Source of the DNA: an uncultured Eubacteriales bacterium
GTDB lineage: Bacteria > Bacillota > Clostridia > Oscillospirales > Acutalibacteraceae
Reading direction: 5' to 3'
Length of the DNA stretch: 54,572 nucleotides
Assembly: GCA_934394855.1 (NCBI GenBank)
Contig: CAKRRH010000010.1
Coordinates: 1-54,572 of the forward strand
A program made the translations under genes and the position numbers. The notes beneath the pieces were generated by a model. That model made no database searches and was not told where the DNA came from. It saw nothing but the letters and a program-made list of their open reading frames with translations. Every line of letters starts with the position of its first letter. Position 1 is the stretch's first letter. Shown here piece after piece: positions 7,627-13,733 of the stretch.

Positions 7627-8367
7627 ATGATTTTCGGCGCAATCGTTGCAGGCGGCACGGGAAGCAGGCTGAAAAACGATAAATCAATAACCGACAATTC
7701 GCTGCCCGATTTGCCAAAGCAGTTTTTGACGCTGAAGGACAAGCCGATAGTCTGCTATTCTGTTGATACATTTCTGAAAACGGACGAAATCGACAAGCTG
7801 TTCATCGGCGTTCACCCCGATTTTGTCGATTATATGGCGCAGATCGTCGATAAATATTTCAGCGACAGGCGTGACGATATTATCATAACGGTCGGAGGCG
7901 ATGACCGAAACGGCACGCTGATGAACATAATCGACAAGGCATATTCGCTTTTCGGCAAAGCTGAGCGTCATTTCATCATCACTCATGACGCAGTTCGTCC
8001 TTTTGTTACAAAAGACATGATCGGACAAAACATCGGTCTTGTGAGAAAATACGGCGCAGTTGACACGGTATGCAAGTGTACCGACACGGTGATTTCATCG
8101 GTCGGCGGCGAATATATCGACTCAATTCCCGACAGGGCGACAATGTATAACGGTCAGACGCCGCAAAGCTTTGACATGGCGCTGTTTGAGCAATATTACA
8201 ACAATTTGAGCGACGATTTGCGAAAAACGCTGACCGACGGGTGCAAAATTTTCAGCGCAAACGGTCATAAGGTATATCTTGCAAAGGGCGAAAGCTTTAA
8301 CATGAAAATCACCACAAAAAGCGATTATTATTCCGCACGGGCGCTCGTGGATTTGCTTTTGGGGTAA
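7627..8367 (+). CDS. IspD/TarI-family cytidylyltransferase
   Basis: A 246-residue nucleotidyltransferase. It shows the start FGAIVAGGTGSRL, PKQFLTLKDKPIVCYSVD, the substrate-binding HDAVRPFVT, DTVCKCTDTVI, NGQTPQSF and the late Lys-containing NMKITTKSDY motif. The family includes IspD (isoprenoid MEP pathway) and TarI (CDP-ribitol for teichoic acid). The neighbouring licD and GT2 genes favour a TarI-like role supplying a CDP-alcohol, but an IspD role cannot be excluded and there is no tarJ-like dehydrogenase or ispF next to it. AAGGAGTG precedes the ATG; the gap to licD is 6 bases. Confidence 0.85.
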   Translation: MIFGAIVAGGTGSRLKNDKSITDNSLPDLPKQFLTLKDKPIVCYSVDTFLKTDEIDKLFIGVHPDFVDYMAQIVDKYFSDRRDDIIITVGGDDRNGTLMNIIDKAYSLFGKAERHFIITHDAVRPFVTKDMIGQNIGLVRKYGAVDTVCKCTDTVISSVGGEYIDSIPDRATMYNGQTPQSFDMALFEQYYNNLSDDLRKTLTDGCKIFSANGHKVYLAKGESFNMKITTKSDYYSARALVDLLLG

Positions 8368-8373
8368 AAGCAC

Positions 8374-8402
8374 TTGACAAACAGCGGCGATTATGATATA
8401 AT
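8374..8402 (+). promoter_or_regulatory. Consensus promoter of the leader ORF and methyltransferase
   Basis: TTGACA (8374-8379) and TATAAT (8397-8402) are separated by 17 bases, a perfect consensus, only 6 bases after the preceding stop codon. Transcription should start near 8409, giving a leader of about 200 bases before the methyltransferase. Confidence 0.85.
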
Positions 8403-8446
8403 AGCCAAAATTTACAAACAAAGAAAGCAAACTTCGGGTGAAACTT

Positions 8447-8530
8447 ATGTTTTATTTAGTTAAAAACAACAGCCTACACCATGCTCGTATGAATTATCAT
8501 GCCGGGCTTTGTTTGCGTATTGATTTTTAA
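8447..8530 (+). CDS. 27-residue leader peptide upstream of an attenuator
   Basis: Short reading frame encoding MFYLVKNNSLHH, ARMNYHAG, then LCLRIDF and a stop. GGGTGA lies about 5 bases before the ATG and serves as a plausible ribosome-binding site. It starts about 38 bases after the predicted transcription start and ends 21 bases before a strong terminator stem. The order promoter, short ORF, terminator, gene is that of attenuation controlled by ribosome stalling or arrest. The peptide has no run of one amino acid, so simple amino-acid starvation sensing is not obvious. The peptide resembles no leader I can identify. Confidence 0.55.
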   Translation: MFYLVKNNSLHHARMNYHAGLCLRIDF

Positions 8531-8551
8531 TATAATCATACAAGTATAACG

Positions 8552-8585
8552 CACAGTTCGGTTATAAACCGAGCTGTGTTTTTTT
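8552..8585 (+). terminator. Intrinsic terminator/attenuator in the methyltransferase leader
   Basis: Arms 8552-8563 and 8567-8578 form a 12-bp stem (one G-U pair) with a 3-base loop, followed by seven T's (8579-8585). It lies between the consensus promoter and the methyltransferase, so transcription must read through it for the gene to be expressed from that promoter. Confidence 0.88.
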
Positions 8586-8610
8586 ATATTTATTTTAGGA
8601 GGACAAAAAA

Positions 8611-9405
8611 ATGAACTACTCAAAAAACATTATTTTTGAGCGCTACGAAAAAATTGACGAAGATATGCGTCTTGAACGCACCAAAGGTTCTATGCTTGAG
8701 GCACATTATACCAAAAAGCATTTATCGCCGTATATTACAAAATCATGCGATATTCTTGAACTCGGCTGTGCAACGGGCTATTACGGAATGTATTTTGCGG
8801 ATAAATGCGCACGCTATCTCGGAATTGATTTTTATGCGCCGCACATTGAGCGATTTTGTGAAAAGGTAAAGGACAGCGGCATTGAAAATGTATCTGCAAA
8901 GGTCGGCGACGCAACAGATTTGCGTGAAATTCCCGATGATTCGTTTGATGTGGTATTGTGTTTGGGGCCGATGTATCATCTGCCGAAAACCCGATGGAGC
9001 GAATGCTTTTCGGAATGCCGCAGAGTATGCAAAAACGGCGGAATCGCGGCGTTTGCATATATTAACAAGGTCGGACTTTATGCCGGAGCGTGTGAGAGCG
9101 ACCCCAATTATTATCCCAATGAGAAAACAAATGAATATGTACTGAAGTTCGGCACCGACGACGAGGCTCCCGGCGTATTTTATTTCACAATGCCCGAAGA
9201 AATTGAGCAATCCGCTTTAAAATATGGTTTTGTTAAAGAAAAAAATCTTGCAACCGACTTCTTTTTCGACCTCGGCGGAATAAGTTCTGCCGACGACAAA
9301 AAAATGAAGCTCTATATGCCGTTGCTTGACAGCATGACGGCATATGAATCATGCACGGGCATGGCAAATCACGCTTTGCTTATCTGTAAAAATAATAAGG
9401 GGTGA
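8611..9405 (+). CDS. Class I SAM-dependent methyltransferase
   Basis: A 264-residue Rossmann-fold methyltransferase. Motif I is DILELGCATGYYGMYFA, the acidic end of strand 2 is YLGIDF, motif II/III is NVSAKVGDATDL, and motif IV is DDSFDVVLCLGPMYHL. It resembles the UbiE/Methyltransf_11 group. The acceptor is unknown and could be a small molecule, a drug or RNA. AGGAGG lies 8 bases before the ATG. It is preceded by a consensus promoter, a leader ORF and an attenuator, a layout often seen upstream of drug-response genes in Firmicutes, but resistance is not shown by the protein sequence. Confidence 0.88.
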   Translation: MNYSKNIIFERYEKIDEDMRLERTKGSMLEAHYTKKHLSPYITKSCDILELGCATGYYGMYFADKCARYLGIDFYAPHIERFCEKVKDSGIENVSAKVGDATDLREIPDDSFDVVLCLGPMYHLPKTRWSECFSECRRVCKNGGIAAFAYINKVGLYAGACESDPNYYPNEKTNEYVLKFGTDDEAPGVFYFTMPEEIEQSALKYGFVKEKNLATDFFFDLGGISSADDKKMKLYMPLLDSMTAYESCTGMANHALLICKNNKG

Positions 9406-9415
9406 CGGCAAAGCA

Positions 9416-9451
9416 AAAAACGGTATGAGCTTTGACACTCATACCGTTTTT
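9416..9451. terminator. Bidirectional terminator between the methyltransferase and agcS
   Basis: CGGTATGAG (9421-9429) pairs with CTCATACCG (9438-9446), flanked by A's on the left and T's on the right. It can end transcripts from both convergent genes. Confidence 0.85.
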
Positions 9452-9478
9452 ATTTGTTTTAAATAATGTTATGCCGAA

Positions 9479-10906
9479 TTATTTTGTATGTTTGTCGGCA
9501 ACCTTTTTAAGCGCTTTTTGCTTGTCAAAATATGCCTGTGTTTCTTTAACAACAACACCGCTTAGCGCGATCAAGGCAATGAGGTTAGGAATCGCCATGA
9601 GTCCGTTTACGATGTCGGCAATTGTCCAAACTGCCTTGACGGTCATGTACGGTCCGATGAAGATTGCCGCAATGTAAATCCAGCGATAGATTGAAATTGC
9701 TTTCTTTTTGCCGTTTGTGAGATAATCAAGGCAACGCTCCGAATAATAATCCCAGCCGAGAATCGTTGTGAATGCGAAGAATACAAGACAAATCATCAAA
9801 AGAAGCGAAGAAATGCTCTTGTCAAACGGCAAGCCCTGGTTGAATGCTTCCGCAGTAACATCATATCCGTCAAGACCGATGTTCCATGCGCCTGTGAGAA
9901 TGATTACAAGACCTGTCATTGTGCAGATGATGATTGTATCGAAGAATGTGCCTGTCATTGAAACAAGACCCTGTCTTACAGGTTCATCTGTTTTAGCGGC
10001 AGCCGCTGCAATCGGAGCAGAACCGATTCCGGCTTCATTTGAGAATACACCTCTTGCAACACCCTTTTGCATTGCAACCATCATTGCGCCCAAAGCGCCG
10101 CCTGCTGCGGCTTTAAGTCCGAACGCACCCTCGAAGATCTGAACAAATGCGTCGGGCAATTTTTGAAGATTGCAGAAAATGATGATGAGTGCAGTCAATA
10201 CATAAAGAACCGCCATGAACGGTACAACAACCTGTGCAACCTTCGAAATACGCTTGAGACCGCCGATAATAACGAGCGCTACGCATATTGTCAAAACAAC
10301 GCCTGCGACGATTGTTGCCCATGAATATTTCATGCCGAAAATCGTTACTGTTGAAGCCTTGTTAGGATCAAAGAAAGTCTGAACGGCAGATGAAATGCTG
10401 TTTACCTGTGAGAATGTACCGATTCCCAAAAGTCCGACGAGGATTCCGAAAACCGCAAATATTTTAGCAAGCCATTTCCAATTGCTGCCCATGCCTTTTT
10501 CTATGTAGTAGAAAGGTCCGCCGACAATGTGTCCGTCGTCCGATACCTTGCGGTATTTAACAGCGAGCATACATTCGGCATATTTCGTTGCAGTGCCGAA
10601 AACAGCCGCAATCCACATCCAGAAAAGAGCGCCCGGACCGCCTGCTACAAGAGCTGTTGCAACACCGACAATGTTTCCCGTGCCGATCGTTGCGCTGAGC
10701 GCCGTGCAAAGAGCCGCAAAGCTCGAAACTTCACCGTGTTTTCCGCTTTTGTCGCTCTTAAAAACATATTTTAATGCGCGAGGCAGCCGAACCACCTGAA
10801 GTCCTTTAAGTCTGATTGTAAGGAATATGCCCGTGCCGATAAGCAACACGATCAGCGGAACACCCCATACAAAATCATCGATAAAACCAAGTATTGTGTC
10901 AATCAT
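9479..10906 (-). CDS. Sodium:alanine/amino-acid symporter, AgcS family
   Basis: Integral membrane symporter of 475 residues that imports alanine or glycine with sodium ions. Family landmarks are the N-terminal GIFLTIRLKGLQVV, the region SAFAALCTALSATIGTGNIVG-like (here VSSFAALCTALSATIGTGNI), GGPGALFWMWIAA, KYRKVSDDG, GGPFYYIEKGMG and the late GVFSNEAGIGSAPIAAAAA. About ten to eleven hydrophobic segments are visible. GGAAAGGAAAC precedes the ATG. A TTGCAA/TAAAAT promoter with 17-base spacing can be read near 10950-10985. Single-gene unit. Confidence 0.94.
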   Translation of the reverse strand: MIDTILGFIDDFVWGVPLIVLLIGTGIFLTIRLKGLQVVRLPRALKYVFKSDKSGKHGEVSSFAALCTALSATIGTGNIVGVATALVAGGPGALFWMWIAAVFGTATKYAECMLAVKYRKVSDDGHIVGGPFYYIEKGMGSNWKWLAKIFAVFGILVGLLGIGTFSQVNSISSAVQTFFDPNKASTVTIFGMKYSWATIVAGVVLTICVALVIIGGLKRISKVAQVVVPFMAVLYVLTALIIIFCNLQKLPDAFVQIFEGAFGLKAAAGGALGAMMVAMQKGVARGVFSNEAGIGSAPIAAAAAKTDEPVRQGLVSMTGTFFDTIIICTMTGLVIILTGAWNIGLDGYDVTAEAFNQGLPFDKSISSLLLMICLVFFAFTTILGWDYYSERCLDYLTNGKKKAISIYRWIYIAAIFIGPYMTVKAVWTIADIVNGLMAIPNLIALIALSGVVVKETQAYFDKQKALKKVADKHTK

Positions 10907-11073
10907 TAAGTTAGTTTCCTTTCCCGTAATTTTTCTACGATTGATAAAATTTTATCATAAAATGTAAATTATTGCAATAACTTTTTGTTCATTTGTTGTT
11001 CAAAAAATATACAAAATATATGCGTGAATTTAATATAATATGCATAAAAGGTGTATATTGTTTGTTATATTTT

Positions 11074-11107
11074 ACGAGAAACCTTTTTTATAAAAAAGGT
11101 TTCTCGT
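11074..11107. repeat. 34-bp perfect palindrome, orphan hairpin unit
   Basis: Bases 11074-11090 and 11091-11107 are perfect reverse complements (17 bp, no loop). It has the same plan as the hairpins ending the composite repeats: GAG-type outer bases, C/T-rich then T-run inner arm. On its right are CTCTTCC and an A-rich stretch like that beside the hairpin at 13544-13574, so it appears to be a lone, shortened copy of the hairpin unit in the reverse orientation. Confidence 0.8.
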
Positions 11108-11229
11108 GCTCTTCCAAAAAATTTTCATTATAAAAAACAAAACAGAGATACTGCGTTAGTGTGGCTTGTACTTCTGTTTTTATTTATATGTTTGTATTCG
11201 GTGCGTATTATGCCGACACACCCTACATT

Positions 11230-11816
11230 TATATTTAGAGGCATGATGTATTGTAATGCACTATAAAAAATCCTCATAAATAAAGTTTTTGAGGAGAACT
11301 CATCAATATAAATATTGATGTTAGAGGGACTTTTTACAAAAAGTCCCTCTCGCATATTCCCATATATAAATTAAATAAATATGTGCTCATGCCGCACGGG
11401 CACACCATTTCTCATGCAAGAAATGGCGGAAAGTGCATTTAAGGGCTGCGCCCTTAAAGATCCCGAGGGGGATTTCGATTCCCCCTGTACGATAACGGAT
11501 TTTTGCAACCGTGCAAACCGTCGTGCTGATGAAAGGCACGACAAGATATGTGAATGAGGGTGGTTTGATGACCGTTATCGTACACCCCTTAAAACGAGTT
11601 TTTGTTCCGAAAGTAAGAGGTGTAGGAATGCAATAATGGAACAAAAACGGTTGTGAATTCATTAAGAGGGTAGTTTATTTGTTCGTTCTATTATAAATTA
11701 TCTGCATATTTAGAAGTAGGTTGTATTGTAATGCACTATATAATAAAATATTTCATAAATAAAGCTTTTTGAAAAAGAGCGCGAGGGGAAACTTTTTGAA
11801 AAAAGTTTCCCCTCGC
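11230..11816 (+). repeat. Left composite repeat (two hairpin units around a structured element)
   Basis: Order from left to right: TATATTTAGA; the 18-base motif GTATTGTAATGCACTATA (11248-11265); a TAAATAAAGTTTTT tract; a small hairpin CATCAATAT/ATATTGATG (11301-11320); a 13-bp hairpin (11323-11350); the structured element (11430-11677); a second 18-base motif (11723-11740); and a 17-bp hairpin (11781-11816). The same parts recur in the same order, inverted, at 13134-13672. No gene is visible inside. The inner hairpin ends 17 bases from the GH16 stop codon and may serve as its terminator. Confidence 0.85.
11430..11677 (+). repeat. ~250-bp multi-hairpin element, copy A
   Basis: Gene-free element related to 13278-13523 (inverted). 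Stems: TTTAAGGGC/GCCCTTAAA (11438-11446, 11450-11458); GGGGGA/TCCCCC (11467-11472, 11480-11485); a long-range stem GTACGATAACGG/CCGTTATCGTAC (11487-11498, 11572-11583) enclosing GTCGTGC/GCACGAC (11520-11526, 11536-11542); and GTTTTTGTTCC/GGAACAAAAAC (11598-11608, 11638-11648). The stems are kept in both copies while loops and spacers differ. It could be a miniature mobile element or a structured RNA; no transposase frame is present. Confidence 0.8.
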
Positions 11817-11833
11817 ATAATCTATTCTATTTT

Positions 11834-13039
11834 TTACTTCTGCCAAACCTTGACCCAATCGACTGAGAGAGTTTGAGGAAAGACGGAATCTTCATTTGGC
11901 GTGCCTGCCCACGAGCCTCCCATTACGATGTTGAGGATCATATAATGAGGCTGATGGAACGCCTGTCTCATTGACGAACGGGTGATGTCAACGGTGAAAT
12001 ATGCGACATCATCGCAGTAGAATGTCATGTATTTTTCAGTCCACTCAACTCCGCAAATATGCCATTCGTCATTTAGCTTATTTATATTTTCCGGTTGATA
12101 TGTGTAACCGCAGCTGAGCTTTGACTTGCTCGGCAAATCGCCCTCGTCCGTGTCGGTTGCGCCGACATTTGTTGATGTGCTCCATGCATATTTGCTTGAT
12201 AGATTCGGGTCGCACCAATGAAGATTGCTCAAATATTCGCCGTCGCGGTCATGACCCCATGCCGTGCCGCCGACAAATTCCATTATGTCGGTTTCGCCGC
12301 ACCACGGCCAGCCTTGGTTTTCGCCCATTGTCCAAAATGCCGCCCACATTCCGTAGGAATAGGGAATTTTGCACTTGATCTCAAGTCTGCCGTATTTAAA
12401 CGCCTGTTTTCCCTGCGAATTGATTGCACCGCTTGTGAGGTTTGAAACCTTAGGTGTGTTCCAGCTGTCGGCATCGCCCGTATATACTTTGTCTTCACGC
12501 TTTGCCCACAAATTCAAAATTCCGTCATCAACCGTAACATTTTCACGGCGATTGACCGACTCTTCCGCTTGATTGTAGTTCTTTGTATATATCGTCCAGT
12601 TCTTGCTGTTGAGTTTGTCGCCCTCAAAATCATCGATAAATACTAGACGATATTCATCTCCGCTTATCGGCGAGTTGATTTTGTCACCCAGGGTTTTCAG
12701 ATTCGAGCCTAATGCGTCATCGGGCAAAATGACCTTGTAATCGTCAAGATCGATTATACCTGCAATGCCTTTTCTGAGAAGCAAAACATCCTTCATGTTG
12801 ATTGCGCCGTCGTTGTTAATGTCGGCTGTCGCCTTGTCGATCGTAACATTATGCCCTGCAATATGCTTTCTCATGAACAGCACATCCTTCATGTTTATTC
12901 GGCTGTCGGAATTGACATCGCCCTTGTACTGTGTTTCGGCAGAAGCAAATGTGCATGAAGCGGCTGATAATGATAGCACAAGCACTGCGCAGATCATGCA
13001 CTTTATAATCGCCCTTGCCTTTGATTTTGTTCTTTTCAT
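11834..13039 (-). CDS. Secreted GH16 beta-glucanase with N-terminal dockerin
   Basis: Predicted extracellular endo-beta-1,3(4)-glucanase (lichenase/laminarinase type) of 401 residues. A signal peptide covers ~1-34. A type I dockerin at ~40-95 has two calcium loops (DVNSDSRINMKD, DINNDGAINMKD), each followed by a VLxxRKxIAG helix. The GH16 domain runs from ~125 to the end, with the catalytic motif GETDIMEF; E249 is the likely nucleophile and E254 the acid/base. The dockerin implies attachment to a cohesin scaffold that is not in this window. Gly-to-Ser in the first calcium loop is a mild deviation. AAGGAG precedes the ATG. The gene lies alone between two inverted composite repeats. Confidence 0.93.
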   Translation of the reverse strand: MKRTKSKARAIIKCMICAVLVLSLSAASCTFASAETQYKGDVNSDSRINMKDVLFMRKHIAGHNVTIDKATADINNDGAINMKDVLLLRKGIAGIIDLDDYKVILPDDALGSNLKTLGDKINSPISGDEYRLVFIDDFEGDKLNSKNWTIYTKNYNQAEESVNRRENVTVDDGILNLWAKREDKVYTGDADSWNTPKVSNLTSGAINSQGKQAFKYGRLEIKCKIPYSYGMWAAFWTMGENQGWPWCGETDIMEFVGGTAWGHDRDGEYLSNLHWCDPNLSSKYAWSTSTNVGATDTDEGDLPSKSKLSCGYTYQPENINKLNDEWHICGVEWTEKYMTFYCDDVAYFTVDITRSSMRQAFHQPHYMILNIVMGGSWAGTPNEDSVFPQTLSVDWVKVWQK

Positions 13040-13133
13040 TTTTGATTTCTCCTTGTATTTTCCGATTTGCTGTTATTCTATCATATCTCACCCGATTTTA
13101 AAAGATATTTTTTATGGTTTAGATGAATTTTAT

Positions 13134-13672
13134 GCGAGAGGGACTTTTTGTAAAAAGTCCCTCTCGCGCTCTCTTCAAAAACTTTATTTATGATGATTTT
13201 TTATTATATATCGATACTACTAACACATAATACCTCTAAATATAAAAGCAGGGTGAGGCAGTATCATGCATCTAAAAAACTACCCTCTTAATGAATCCAC
13301 AATCGTTTTTGTTCCATTTATGCTATCCTAACTATCCCACTTTCTGAACAAAAACTCGTTTTAAGGGGTGTACGATAACGGCAATCATACTCCCCATATT
13401 ATTTCATCTCGTCGTGCCTTTTTTCAGCACGACGGTTCGCTTGAATGTCAAATTCCGTTATCGTACAGGGGGATGTGATACCCCCCTCGGGATTTTTAAG
13501 GGCGCAGCCCTTAAATGCACTTTGATTTTCGATATTATTTTCATGAGAAACCTTTTTTGTAAAAAGGTTTCTCACATCAATATTTATATTGATGATACTC
13601 TTCTCCAAAAAACTTTATTTATAAAAAATTTAATTATATAGTGCATTACAATACACTCTGTTTCTAAATATA
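13134..13672 (-). repeat. Right composite repeat (inverted partner of 11230-11816)
   Basis: Read on the minus strand it repeats the left composite: TATATTTAGA; the 18-base motif identical to the left copies (13637-13654); the CATCAATAT hairpin; a 14-bp hairpin (13544-13574); the structured element (13278-13523); an outer unit whose 18-base motif has decayed; and a 16-bp hairpin (13134-13167). Its inner end lies about 95 bases upstream of the GH16 start codon. No gene is visible inside. Confidence 0.85.
13278..13523 (-). repeat. ~250-bp multi-hairpin element, copy B
   Basis: Inverted, diverged copy of 11430-11677. It keeps TTTAAGGGC/GCCCTTAAA-type, GGGGG/CCCCC, GTACGATAACGG-type, GTCGTGC/GCACGAC and GTTTTTGTTC/GAACAAAAAC stems. 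The loops (for example between the GGGGG arms and inside the long-range stem) differ from copy A. The end sequence ATTAAGAGGGTAGTTT is shared. Confidence 0.8.
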
Positions 13673-13685
13673 CAAAATAAATACA

Positions 13686-13732
13686 CAAAAACAGAGGTGC
13701 AAGCATTTTACACTTGCACCTCTGTCTGTTTT
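13686..13732. terminator. Bidirectional terminator downstream of the first GH94 gene
   Basis: Perfect 13-bp arms at 13691-13703 and 13713-13725 (ACAGAGGTGCAAG and its complement). T-rich runs follow on both strands. It lies directly after the GH94 stop codon (minus strand). Confidence 0.85.
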
Positions 13733-13733
13733 T

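Noticed and set aside
11051..11662. Short reading frames in the repeat region (for example 11051-11266 plus, 11387-11662 minus)
   Set aside because: They run across palindromes and repeats, have no ribosome-binding sites, and are not kept in the second repeat copy.
13399..13641. Short frames in the right composite repeat
   Set aside because: Same reasons; they follow the hairpins rather than any protein pattern.
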